Assembly: GCA_039583705.1 (NCBI GenBank)
Contig: JAVKSM010000027.1
Coordinates: 1 to 28,817, forward strand
Direction of reading: 5' to 3'
Length of the DNA stretch: 28,817 nt
From: JAVKSM01 sp039583705
GTDB taxonomy: Bacteria > Actinomycetota > Actinomycetes > Mycobacteriales > Pseudonocardiaceae
Below, piece by piece: positions 1 through 7,190 of the stretch. Position 1 is the first letter of the stretch. Every line of letters begins with the position of its first letter. Below the pieces are notes generated by a model. That model searched no databases. It was given only the letters and a program-made list of their open reading frames with translations, and was not told the origin of the DNA. The position numbers were made by a program, and so were the translations under genes.

Positions 1-102
1 TTCGGCCTCACCGCCACACCCCACGACCAGTACGTCTGGTACGACCAGCCGCACGGACCACACCGCTGGCCACTATCGCTGGCCAGGCTGTCGCTCGAGT
101 GA
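1..102 (+). CDS. C-terminal fragment of an unrecognised protein
   Basis: An open frame runs from base 1 to a TGA at 100-102 and encodes 33 residues rich in Trp, His and Pro, ending LARLSLE. Composition and codon choice look like real GC-rich coding sequence, but the fragment is too short to assign a family. Its last 30 bases overlap the end of the small membrane-protein gene on the opposite strand, so the two would be convergent. It could also be chance open frame. Confidence 0.35.
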   Translation, partial: FGLTATPHDQYVWYDQPHGPHRWPLSLARLSLE

Positions 103-464
103 ACGCTTGCGCCTCGTTCGCACGGCCCCGCGGAGGAGGACGGCCACAATCCAGACGACCAATGGGAGTAGGGCTACCAGTTCGGACACGAGCCAGTCCT
201 GAAGGCTAGGGAAGGGGGTTGCAAGCCCTACCATAATGAACCCCGCCACGGTCAGCGCCGGACTCGCTATGGCCTGGACAAAGCGATTGCGGCGGGAGGC
301 CGAATGGCGACGTAGCACGACGGGCACGACCCAGTCCAGGGGGTGCGGGCGGCCTTCTCCACGCTGCGCAGCTCGATGGCCTCGGCGGCCAGCGTGCGGG
401 TGACGCACTCGGCGGCCTCGGCTCGGGTGTGGGCATCCACGAGTGGATACGGCCGGGGATCCAC
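73..464 (-). pseudogene. Small two-helix membrane protein, frameshifted
   Basis: Read leftwards from a GTG at 464, the first frame gives a plausible soluble N-terminus (MDPRPYPLVDAHTRAEAAEC onwards, about 42 residues). It then decays into low-quality sequence. From about 343 leftwards a second frame takes over and gives about 88 residues with two clear membrane segments (around ASPALTVAGFIMVGLAT and LVALLPLVVWIVAVLL) and a basic C-terminal tail, ending at a TAG at 73-75. The switch lies exactly at a run of five G on the plus strand (339-343). One extra base in that run would restore a single frame of about 131 residues. This is therefore a one-base homopolymer deletion, either real or a sequencing error; the run is not a recognised programmed-slippage site. 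No family is recognised. It lies divergent to the NACHT gene, separated by 180 bp. Confidence 0.4.
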
Positions 465-644
465 GTCCCGGTAGACGACTCGTCTGAGGGTCGCGGGGGC
501 TGAGGGCGCAGCGCCCGGCCAATGCCGGCGGTGTAGCCTGCCCTACACATCCTGGAGTTGGCTAGTCCGGCTCAATTATATGGGTCTACCAGATGTGGAG
601 CTGTTATGCAGATGGCAGACTAAGGTGCTGGAGGGCCGGGTCCT

Positions 645-2816
645 GTGGTAAAGCGAGGCTGGAGAACGGCCGCGGCGAGGATTGGCCTGCTGTTCCTGGT
701 GGGCTGTGTGGTTCTGGTCGGGCTCCTCATGGTGGCCGGCTCTCAGGACGCCGGGCGCCTCGCCCAGTTCCTGGGGATCGTGTTCGCGGTTCCAGCGCTG
801 GCGATCCCGCTCGTGACCTGGGGGCGCCGGGGACCAGCAGCGGCGGCGGCGCCGACGGCGGGTCAGCTCGATGACGCACGGGAGATGTTGGCCGGTGTGA
901 TCGCGCAGCAGTGGCGTCAGGAGGCCCTGGCGCGTTCGCTGGGGGATCCGGAGCCCATGCCGGTGTGCTGGGGGCTGACCGAGCCCGCCGTGATGGATCA
1001 TCCCCGGTTTATCGCCGTCGGGGAGTTGTCCTTCACCGGCCGCAGTGACCAGATCGATGCCCTCGCGGCGGAGTTCCGTCGATTGAGGCGCCGGCGCCTG
1101 GTGATCCTGGGCACCCCCGGCTCAGGAAAAACCACCCTCGCGGTGCAGCTGCTACTGGAATTGCTGGCAACCCGTCAGCCCGGTGAGCCGGTACCGGTGC
1201 TGGTGTCTCTCGCGGGTTGGAACCCGGCCGAGCAGCCCCAGCTACATACCTGGCTCGCCGCCAGACTGGCCGATGATTACCCATCGCTGGGAGCTTTCAG
1301 CCCCACCACGGCCCAAGCGCTGGCCGAGCAAGGCCACCTTCTACCGATCCTCGACGGCCTCGATGAACTCCCCGAGCCCCGCCGACCCAAGGTGATCGCC
1401 GCGCTCAACATGTCGCTGACCAATACCGACCAGCTGGTTCTGACCAGCCGCACCACCGAATACGCCACCGCGGTCACCGAGGCAGGAGATGTGCTCACCT
1501 CAGCAGCGGTGATCGCGCCCACCCCGCTCACCGCAGCTCAGGCTGCGGACTACCTCACACACTGTCTACCACCGGATTCCGGCCCCACCTGGCGTGAGCT
1601 CCTTCATCGACTGCGCAGCGGAACGGCTGGGCACCTCGCGCCCGTGCTGGCCACCCCGCTGGGACTGTGGCTGCTGCGCACCGTCTACATCACGTCACGA
1701 GCCGACCCCACCCCCTTGCTCACCCCCGGGGTCACCCCCGTGCAAACCGACCTGTTCGACCAGCTCATCCCCGCAGTGCTGACCACGCGTCTCGCGTCCT
1801 GCCACGGCAACCTCTTCCGGCCCCGTCGCAGCTGGAACCCGCACGACGTGCGGGGTTGGCTCACCTATCTGGCCCGCCTACTCCACCACACCGGCACCAG
1901 GGACCTGTGCTGGTGGCATCTCGCGCGCCACACCCTCACCCCCCGCTTGGTCGCGCTGACGGTCGGGCTATCTCTCGGGCTGGTGTTTGGTGTGGTGGTC
2001 GCGCTGACCGTCGAGTTGACGGTCGGGCCGGTGGCCAGACTGGCGGGCGGGCTGACGTTCGGCGTGACGTTAGGGCTGACATTCGGGCTGATGCTGGAGC
2101 CCACGGCCCACCGCTGGCTGGCTGACGAACCTGCACAGGCCAACCTGCAGGTGAAACAACGGGTCGCGCTGCTGACCCGCAGGTTGGCAGTGGGGTCGAC
2201 GGTAGGACTGCCGGTCGGGCTGGTGGTAGGACTGGTGGGAGGGCTGACCGTCGGGTTGACCACAGGACAGGCGCTTGGGCTGACCGTCGGTCTGACGGTG
2301 GGGCCGACGGTCGGTCTGGCGGGGGGGCTCGCGATCGGGTTGATCGAGTGGGTGGGAATTCCAAACCGGACTGACTGGGCAAGCGGACCACAATCGACCT
2401 ATCGAGCGACCCGCACGCTCACAGTCCTGCAGGTCTGCCTGGCGGTGCTGGCGACGGCACTGGCGATCGGGCTGGCGGGCCAACTGCTCGCCAGCCTGAT
2501 GGGCGGCCTGACGGTCGATTTGGCAGGCGGACTGATGGTCGGCCTGGCGAGCGGGCTGGCAGCCGGACTGACGGCCGGGCTGGCAGCCAGACGAGCAGCC
2601 CGGCTAGTCATCAGAAGCGGCGCCTGGCTGACCTACGTACTGGCCACCTGCCAGCTTGCGGCGTCCCGGAAGCTGCCGTTACGGCTCATGAGCTTCCTCG
2701 ACGATGCCTACCGACTGGGCCTGCTGCGCACCGTTGGCCCCGCCTACCAGTTCCGGCACGCCCAGTTCCAGGACCACCTCACCCAGACCGCCGAGACGCG
2801 GGCAGCAGCGAGCTAA
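645..2816 (+). CDS. Membrane-anchored NACHT/STAND NTPase
   Basis: This 723-residue protein belongs to the STAND P-loop NTPases, NACHT branch. An N-terminal hydrophobic segment (residues about 12-30) and a second one (about 40-55) precede a soluble NTPase. Walker A is GTPGSGKT at 156-163 and the NACHT-type Walker B is LDGLDE with acidic residues at 237-241, followed by a sensor-like TSRTTEY. After a winged-helix-like stretch comes a glycine-rich hydrophobic region (about 440-650) built from short periodic GLTVGL-like units, probably many small membrane helices. It ends with YQFRHAQFQDHL, a tail frequent in actinobacterial NACHT proteins. The GTG start is preceded by GGAGGG at 630-635 with 9-nt spacing. 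Bacterial NACHT proteins include anti-phage factors (established for the bNACHT group). A defence role here is inference, supported by its place on an integrated element. No separate effector domain is visible, so the membrane part may be the effector. Confidence 0.85.
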   Translation: MVKRGWRTAAARIGLLFLVGCVVLVGLLMVAGSQDAGRLAQFLGIVFAVPALAIPLVTWGRRGPAAAAAPTAGQLDDAREMLAGVIAQQWRQEALARSLGDPEPMPVCWGLTEPAVMDHPRFIAVGELSFTGRSDQIDALAAEFRRLRRRRLVILGTPGSGKTTLAVQLLLELLATRQPGEPVPVLVSLAGWNPAEQPQLHTWLAARLADDYPSLGAFSPTTAQALAEQGHLLPILDGLDELPEPRRPKVIAALNMSLTNTDQLVLTSRTTEYATAVTEAGDVLTSAAVIAPTPLTAAQAADYLTHCLPPDSGPTWRELLHRLRSGTAGHLAPVLATPLGLWLLRTVYITSRADPTPLLTPGVTPVQTDLFDQLIPAVLTTRLASCHGNLFRPRRSWNPHDVRGWLTYLARLLHHTGTRDLCWWHLARHTLTPRLVALTVGLSLGLVFGVVVALTVELTVGPVARLAGGLTFGVTLGLTFGLMLEPTAHRWLADEPAQANLQVKQRVALLTRRLAVGSTVGLPVGLVVGLVGGLTVGLTTGQALGLTVGLTVGPTVGLAGGLAIGLIEWVGIPNRTDWASGPQSTYRATRTLTVLQVCLAVLATALAIGLAGQLLASLMGGLTVDLAGGLMVGLASGLAAGLTAGLAARRAARLVIRSGAWLTYVLATCQLAASRKLPLRLMSFLDDAYRLGLLRTVGPAYQFRHAQFQDHLTQTAETRAAAS

Positions 2817-3257
2817 CCCGAGCTTGCTGCGGCTGTTCGTGACGTCACCTGGATGACCAGGGACGATGCATCACAGGCTCTGTAACTCACGTGACCCCGG
2901 CAAACGAACAACGGGTTTGGCTTCAGACGACGAGCGATGTCACTTCCCATGCTCAATAACACGATAAGACCCAGCGGAATTGCCGCATTGTAGATCCCCG
3001 AGCTCGCGTCGGTGCGGTAGAGCTGCATCGGGCACACCGCGATCGCCCGTCAAATCACCCCAGTTGGAAAAAATCTTGTTGACGGCTAGGCGTCAAAGTT
3101 ACTACCGAGCCCACAGCAGCCACCAACGTCCCAGTAAATCTTTGTGAGCTTAGTGTCTGGGAAACGTAACTGGAAGGCTGGTCTCGTAGAAGAGACGGCA
3201 ACCGGGACGGGGAAGAGGCAGCGCGGTGGCGAAAAGACGGGCGGGCCGGCTGAGGCG
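2817..3257. other. Intergenic region between the NACHT and XRE genes
   Basis: This 441-bp stretch is visibly more AT-rich than the flanking genes. It holds a perfect 10-bp palindrome GTGACGTCAC at 2839-2848 and an 18-bp dyad at 3079-3096 (annotated separately). A 74-codon minus-strand frame (2813-3037) with one hydrophobic patch is open but has no recognisable family. No RNA gene or convincing terminator was seen. It probably carries the promoter of the XRE regulator. Confidence 0.5.
3079..3096. promoter_or_regulatory. Perfect 6-6-6 dyad, possible operator
   Basis: TTGACG-GCTAGG-CGTCAA is a perfect inverted repeat with a 6-nt spacer in the AT-richer region upstream of the XRE-type regulator. 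TTGACG also resembles a -35 hexamer on either strand. XRE regulators often bind dyads of this size near their own promoter, so an autoregulatory operator is possible. That assignment is inference. Confidence 0.3.
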
Positions 3258-3839
3258 ATGGACCCCACGACGATCGGCCGGCGGGTGCGCAGGATCCGAC
3301 ACGCCCGCGGGAAGAGCTTGGAGGTGGTCGCTGGGCTGGCCGGGATGAGCGCGGCCTTCCTGTCGTGGCTGGAGACCGGGGAACGCTCGCTGGATCGACT
3401 CTCGCTGATCGTGACCCTGGCGAACGCCTTGGAGGTCGCCCCGTCCGAGTTGACCCGCCTCCCTGTGCCGGCGCCCGCCAACGGAGACACCGACGCCCGC
3501 ATCGCCGCGGTGAGCAGCGCGATCACGGCGGTCAACCACGACTTGCCCGGCGGACAGGTGCTCCCCGTCGAAGCGTTGCGGGAGCGAGCGGTAGCGGTGC
3601 TCGACGACAACGGCAAACAAGACAACCGGGTCCGCGATCTCGGCGCCGTGCTACCCCGGCTGATCTGTGATCTGCACACCAGCATCAACGCCCCGGCTAT
3701 GAGGTCAAGGTCGACGATCCGTGGACCCGCGACGGCGAGCACGATTACGTGTTCGCGCACAACTCGCACGTGCGAGGAAGTGGCGGGCGCCGACTGGGGA
3801 GTGACTGTCAGTCGGGAGAACACCGCCGTCCCGGGGTAA
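3258..3839 (+). CDS. XRE-family helix-turn-helix regulator, truncated/chimeric
   Basis: From the ATG at 3258, residues about 5-65 form an XRE/Cro-type helix-turn-helix: IGRRVRRIRHARGKSLEVVA, then LAGMSAAFLSWLETGERSLD. A helical segment follows up to LPRLICDLHTSI at about residue 144. Family members of this actinobacterial type usually continue for a few hundred residues. Here the sequence after about 3690 turns into Ser/Thr/Arg-rich text typical of a wrong frame, and the frame stops at 3839. A different frame over about 3697-3795 reads cleanly (GYEVKVDDPWTRDGEHDYVF and on), as if a piece of another gene were joined on. The IS30 element begins 11 bp after the stop. I infer a deletion or rearrangement at this site. 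The HTH part may still be made. An upstream in-frame start at 3144 exists but would add a poorly coding leader. Confidence 0.65.
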   Translation: MDPTTIGRRVRRIRHARGKSLEVVAGLAGMSAAFLSWLETGERSLDRLSLIVTLANALEVAPSELTRLPVPAPANGDTDARIAAVSSAITAVNHDLPGGQVLPVEALRERAVAVLDDNGKQDNRVRDLGAVLPRLICDLHTSINAPAMRSRSTIRGPATASTITCSRTTRTCEEVAGADWGVTVSRENTAVPG

Positions 3840-3849
3840 AGGGGAAGAA

Positions 3850-3876
3850 GCTTGGTGTCATAAGGTGAGTGCACCA
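3850..3876 (+). repeat. IS30 left inverted repeat
   Basis: GCTTGGTGTCATAAGGTGAG followed by TGCACCA. It matches the reverse complement of 4914-4940 at 24 of 27 positions, with the three mismatches clustered in the middle. Confidence 0.88.
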
Positions 3877-3928
3877 TCGAGATTGATACCATGTTGCCTC
3901 CAGTCGGTAGAGAAGGGAGTCATTGTCG

Positions 3929-4932
3929 GTGCGGGGTGTGGAGATTCTTGCCGAGGAGCGAGAAATAATCTCTCGGGAGCTGCCGCCGGGCGTTCTTGTC
4001 GATGTATCGGGCGGTTGCTGAAGCGCGACCATACCGTGGTATCACGTGAAGTCGCGCGGAATGGTGGCCGATCAGCGTACCGGGCGATACCCGCTCAGCG
4101 ACGAGCGGACGAGCTCCGCGCTCGCCCGAAACAGCGATCACTGGAAACGAACACAGCATTGCATGACGCAGTGAACTGTGGGCTGGAACAGAAGTGGTCG
4201 CCCAAGCAGATCAGTAAGCGGTTGCGCCAGGACTTCCCCGACGACGACACTATGCGGGTGTCGCACGAGACGATCTACCAGTGCCTGTACCTGCAGGCGC
4301 GGGGCGAGTTGCGCACCCAGCTCAAGCTCGCTCTGCGCCGGGGCCGTACCCGTCGGGTCAACAGGTCCCGGGCGACGGTGACCAGGGGGAAGATCCCAGA
4401 CATGGTCAACATCAGCGAGCGACCGGTCGAGGCCTCCGACCGCGCGGTTCCCGGATCCTGGGAAGGGGATCTCATCATCGGCAAAGGCGGCAAGTCTCAA
4501 ATCGCCACCCTGGTCGAGCGCGCGAGCCGGTTTGTCATGCTCGTCGGGGTTCCCTACGACCGGACCGCCCAGCGCGTCGCCGCCCTCGTGGCCCAGAAAA
4601 TGGAAACTCTTCCGGGTTTTCTTCGGAACAGCGTGACCTGCGACCAGGGCAAAGAGATGGCCGAGCACGCGAGCTTCACCATCAAGACCGGCATCGACGT
4701 CTACTTCTGTGATCCGCACTCACCCTGGCAGCGGGGCAGCAACGAGAACACCAACGGGCTGCTGCGCCAGTATTTCCCGAAAGGGACCGACCTGTCGGGC
4801 TACACCCAGGCCGAACTCGACGCAGTCGCCGACGAGCTCAACAACCGTCCACGACAGACACTCGGCTGGCTGAAACTAACCGAAGTCCTCAACAAATTCC
4901 TGATCGAGGCTGGTGGTGCACTCACCACTTGA
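3929..4932 (+). pseudogene. IS30-family transposase, frameshifted near the N-terminus
   Basis: The catalytic body is intact: the SWEGDLIIG aspartate (codon 4468-4470), the TCDQGKEM aspartate (4642-4644) and the QRGSNENTNG glutamate (4744-4746) give the D-D-(33)-E pattern of IS30. The helix-turn-helix is visible as GRLLKRDHTVVSREVARNGG. The natural start appears to be the GTG at 3929 with AAGGGAG at 3913-3919. That frame reads MRGVEILAEEREIISREL and then runs to a stop at 4021. The sequence expected next (AAGRSCRCIGRLL) is in the neighbouring frame, beginning at about 3983. One missing base at 3982-3983 explains this. The body frame is open from 3865 without a stop, but its first 35 residues are not transposase-like. 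I therefore call it probably inactive. A programmed shift is less likely because no slippery A-rich heptamer is present. Confidence 0.75.
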
Positions 4933-4940
4933 CACCAAGC
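4914..4940 (-). repeat. IS30 right inverted repeat
   Basis: This is the reverse-complement partner of the repeat at 3850-3876. It overlaps the last codons of the transposase, whose stop is at 4930-4932. Confidence 0.88.
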
Positions 4941-5041
4941 ACCTCATCGCCACCGGCCAGATCACCACCGTCCGAATCGGACGACTGCGCCGGGTGCCCC
5001 TTGACGCGCTGCGCGCCTTCGCTGCGGAGCTCCAGCAATGA
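4941..5041 (+). pseudogene. Excisionase (xis) 3' remnant cut by the IS30 element
   Basis: From 4943 to a TGA at 5039-5041 the frame reads LIATGQITTVRIGRLRRVPL, then DALRAFAAELQQ. This is the typical C-terminal half of MerR/winged-helix excisionases of actinobacterial integrative elements, where the recognition helix is followed by a V-R-I-G-R-x-R-x-V-P strand. Its stop overlaps the integrase ATG as ATGA, the usual translationally coupled xis-int arrangement. The first half, including most of the DNA-binding helix region, is missing. The sequence left of the IS (before 3850) does not supply it, so insertion was accompanied or followed by deletion. It is probably non-functional. Confidence 0.75.
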
Positions 5042-6309
5042 GCCGCCGCGGAGATAGCGGGCGTGCTCCCAACGGAGCCGGCACCTTTTACCGTGGTTCT
5101 GATGGGCGGTGGCATGGTCGCATCACAGTCGGTGTCCGGGCCAATGGCAAGCCGGACCGGCGACATGTCACCGGCAGTTCTGAGCAAGCGGTCAGAAGGA
5201 AGGCTCGAGCCATCGAGAACGCCCGCGACAGTGGGCAGTTACGTCAGCCCGGGCACATGTGGACGGTGGGGCAGTGGTTGACGCACTGGGTGGAGAACAT
5301 CGCCGCGCGGGCGGTCAGGCCGACCACGCTTGACGGGTATCGGTTCGCCGTTTACAAGCACCTGATCCCAGCGGTCGGTGCTCATCGGCTCGACCGGCTG
5401 GAGCCGGAGCATCTGGAGAACCTGTACGCCCGGATGCTCGAAGCGGGCCGAGCGCCCGCGACAGCCCATCAGGCTCACCGCACGGTGAGAACGGCGCTCA
5501 ACGAGGCGGTCCGCCGAAACCACCTCCGCCGTAACCCCGCAGTATTGGCGAAGGCGCCGCGGCTCACCGAAGCGGAGGTGGACCCGTTGACGCTCGACGA
5601 GGTGCGCCGACTTCTCGACGCCGCCGCTCAGCACCAGAACAGCGCGAGGTGGGCCATCGCCTTGGCGCTCGGCCTGCGGCAGGGCGAAGCGCTCGGGCTG
5701 AAGTGGACCGACGTCGACCTTGACGAGGGTCGCCTTGTCGTTCGCCGCTCCCTGCAACGGGCACGGTGGACACACGGCTGTGACGGGACGTGTGGACGAC
5801 GGGCCGGCTCCTGCCCACAGCGGCAGAACACCCGCACCACGACCTCGGATACGAAATCGCGCGCCGGCCGCAGAGTGATCGGGCTCCCCGCCCAGCTCGC
5901 CGAGCTGCTCCGTGAGCACCAGGCCGAGCAGGACCGGGAGCACACGGCCGCGGGCCAGCTCTGGCGCGAGGACGGCTGGATCTTCACCTCCCCGACAGGG
6001 GAGCCGATCAACCCACGCACCGACTACAAGCACTGGAAGGAACTGCTCTCAGAAGCTGGCGTGCGGAACGTTCGCCTGCACGACGCCCGGCACACCGCCG
6101 CCACCGTGCTCCTGCTACTCGGCGTGCCGGAGCGCGCCGTCATGGGGATCATGGGCTGGTCCCACACCGCGATGGCCGCCCGGTACCAGCACCTCACCGC
6201 GGTGATCCGAGACGACATCGCCCAGCAAGTCGGGGGCCTGATCTGGGCGGCAAGTGAGACCAAAACTGAGACCACGGCCGACACGGGCTCACGAGCCAGG
6301 AAGCGGTAA
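5038..6309 (+). CDS. int: Tyrosine site-specific integrase
   Basis: This 423-residue phage/AICE-type tyrosine recombinase should integrate and (with Xis) excise the element at the adjacent tRNA-Ser. The arm-binding N-terminus carries GAGTFYRGSDGRWHGRITVG. A core-binding SAM-like domain spans about 75-170, and the catalytic domain about 185-405. Visible active-site residues are Arg214 (GLRQGEALGLKW), His348-x-x-Arg351 (HDARHTAA), His376 (GWSHTAMAARY) and the nucleophile Tyr383. A Cys-rich insert (GCDGTCGRRAGSC, about residues 250-262), common in actinobacterial element integrases, is present. The ATG overlaps the xis stop as ATGA, so translation was originally coupled to xis. With xis broken by IS30, expression may depend on read-through from the IS or an internal promoter. 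The gene itself looks intact. Confidence 0.95.
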   Translation: MSRRGDSGRAPNGAGTFYRGSDGRWHGRITVGVRANGKPDRRHVTGSSEQAVRRKARAIENARDSGQLRQPGHMWTVGQWLTHWVENIAARAVRPTTLDGYRFAVYKHLIPAVGAHRLDRLEPEHLENLYARMLEAGRAPATAHQAHRTVRTALNEAVRRNHLRRNPAVLAKAPRLTEAEVDPLTLDEVRRLLDAAAQHQNSARWAIALALGLRQGEALGLKWTDVDLDEGRLVVRRSLQRARWTHGCDGTCGRRAGSCPQRQNTRTTTSDTKSRAGRRVIGLPAQLAELLREHQAEQDREHTAAGQLWREDGWIFTSPTGEPINPRTDYKHWKELLSEAGVRNVRLHDARHTAATVLLLLGVPERAVMGIMGWSHTAMAARYQHLTAVIRDDIAQQVGGLIWAASETKTETTADTGSRARKR

Positions 6310-6334
6310 CGAGTGTTCGAGCTGGTCAGGCGGG

Positions 6335-6419
6335 CGGAAGCGGAGGGATTCGAACCCCCGGTACCTCTCGGTACGCTCGCTTTCAAGGCGAGTGCATTCG
6401 GCCACTCTGCCACGCTTCC
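6335..6419 (-). tRNA. tRNA-Ser(UGA)
   Basis: Read on the minus strand, the gene is 85 nt long with acceptor stem GGAAGCG/CGCTTCC and discriminator G. The anticodon arm is CTCGC-CTTGAAA-GCGAG (anticodon TGA), there is a long class II variable arm, and the T-arm contains GGTTCGAATCC. The terminal CCA is not encoded. Its 3' end faces the integrase gene, so the integrated element regenerated the tRNA 3' end on insertion. Confidence 0.95.
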
Positions 6420-6493
6420 GCACCGAGGGTAACCCGACGAGCGCGGCGGCCGGCGTCGCGTCGCGGCACCCCACCCCCCAGGTCAGGCAGGGG

Positions 6494-7153
6494 TCAGGCC
6501 GGGCTGGCGCCGAGCATCCCGCGGCAGGCGTCGAGCCCGCTCACCGCGACCGTCCAGGTCGGAGGAACGAAGGTCTCCGGCGTGAGGAGCAGCCGAACCT
6601 CGGTGGCTGCCCGGCCGCGCCGGGCCAAGGCGAGGCTGCCGTCCTCGACGTAGCCCAGCCGCCGGCTCACCGTGAGCGAGGCGACGTTGTCGGTGAACGC
6701 CGTCGAGCGCGCCGTGCGGGCGCCGAGGTGGTCGAAGGCGAGCGCCAGGATCGCGGCCCGCATCTCGGTGCCCAGACCCAGCCGTTGGTGCGCCAGCCCG
6801 ATCCAGGACCCGGAGCTGACCTCCCTCGTGACGGCGAAGTCGGTGGCGGACAGACCCTGGGTGCCGATCACCCTGCCCTCGAAGCGGACGAGGAAGTGCA
6901 CGTCCCACGCCTCGGCGCGCAGCGCGGCACGCCGGGACCAGTGGTACTGCAGCGTCCCGATCCCGATCTGTGCCGGGGACGCGTCGGTCCACGCCACCGC
7001 GAAGGGCATCTGACCGGGCGGGTGCACCCCGGCGCGAGCCGCCGCCACGAGCTCGAGCAGCCCCTCGTCGTCGTCCGGGCGCAACTCGAGCCGCGGGGTG
7101 CGCAGCACAAGGTGGCGCAGCGGCCACGGATCGCACACCTGGGGAGTCGTCAT
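6494..7153 (-). CDS. GNAT-family N-acetyltransferase
   Basis: From the ATG at 7153 (MTTPQVCDPWPLRHLVLRTP) this is a 219-residue protein with the RimJ/RimL-type GNAT layout. It opens with a TPRLELRP strand and has a central strand VRFEGRVIGTQGLSA. The acetyl-CoA loop region is SWIGLAHQRLGLGTEMRAAIL, in which the Q-R-x-G-x-G pyrophosphate-binding loop is visible, followed by AFTDNVASLTVSRRLGYVED. Family members acetylate N-termini or small amines; the substrate cannot be predicted. An in-frame ATG at 7168 would add five residues and is equally possible. The gene is divergent from the quinone-oxidoreductase gene with only 22-37 bp between starts, so the two promoters must overlap. Confidence 0.85.
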   Translation of the reverse strand: MTTPQVCDPWPLRHLVLRTPRLELRPDDDEGLLELVAAARAGVHPPGQMPFAVAWTDASPAQIGIGTLQYHWSRRAALRAEAWDVHFLVRFEGRVIGTQGLSATDFAVTREVSSGSWIGLAHQRLGLGTEMRAAILALAFDHLGARTARSTAFTDNVASLTVSRRLGYVEDGSLALARRGRAATEVRLLLTPETFVPPTWTVAVSGLDACRGMLGASPA

Positions 7154-7176
7154 CGGCACGCCGGCCATGATCCCAG

Positions 7177-7182
7177 TAGCGT
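7177..7182 (+). promoter_or_regulatory. TANNNT -10 element, likely leaderless start
   Basis: TAGCGT lies 8 nt before the GTG at 7191, so the transcription start would coincide with the start codon. No Shine-Dalgarno is present. Confidence 0.45.
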
Positions 7183-7190
7183 GGCAGCCC

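Larger units (their letters stand above)
3850..4940 (+). mobile_element. IS30-family insertion sequence, 1091 bp
   Basis: The element is bounded by 27-bp imperfect inverted repeats (3850-3876 and 4914-4940) beginning GCTTGGTGTCA and continuing to GTGAGTGCACCA. It carries one IS30-type DDE transposase reading rightwards. Total length is normal for IS30 elements. I see no clear target-site duplication: bases before 3850 (ggaagaa) do not match those after 4940 (acctcat). That fits either a very short duplication or later deletion at the left flank. It sits inside the xis gene. Confidence 0.9.
1..6334. mobile_element. Right part of a tRNA-Ser-integrated element, decayed
   Basis: An xis-int module (xis remnant to 5041, int 5038-6309) lies directly against the 3' end of tRNA-Ser(UGA), with int pointing at the tRNA. 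This is the standard layout of actinobacterial integrative elements and prophages using a tRNA 3' end as attB. DNA to the left has XRE, IS30 and NACHT cargo and less extreme GC than the core genes to the right. No second copy of the tRNA 3' segment was seen to the left, so the other att site must lie outside the window or be lost. No replication, transfer or phage structural genes are visible. The left boundary given is only the window edge. Confidence 0.45.

Noticed and set aside
2813..3037. 74-residue minus-strand open frame with one hydrophobic patch
   Set aside because: It overlaps the NACHT stop, has no ribosome-binding site and resembles no known family.
3839..3849. Target-site duplication of the IS30 element
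   Set aside because: Bases flanking the inverted repeats do not match, so no duplication can be claimed.
3086..3892. 268-residue minus-strand open frame antisense to the XRE gene
   Set aside because: The plus strand encodes a clear helix-turn-helix domain; the antisense frame is Ser/Arg-rich and extends into the IS30 end.
1..5037. Second copy of the tRNA-Ser 3' end marking the other att site
   Set aside because: I looked for the T-arm motif GGATTCGAACC to the left of int and did not find it.
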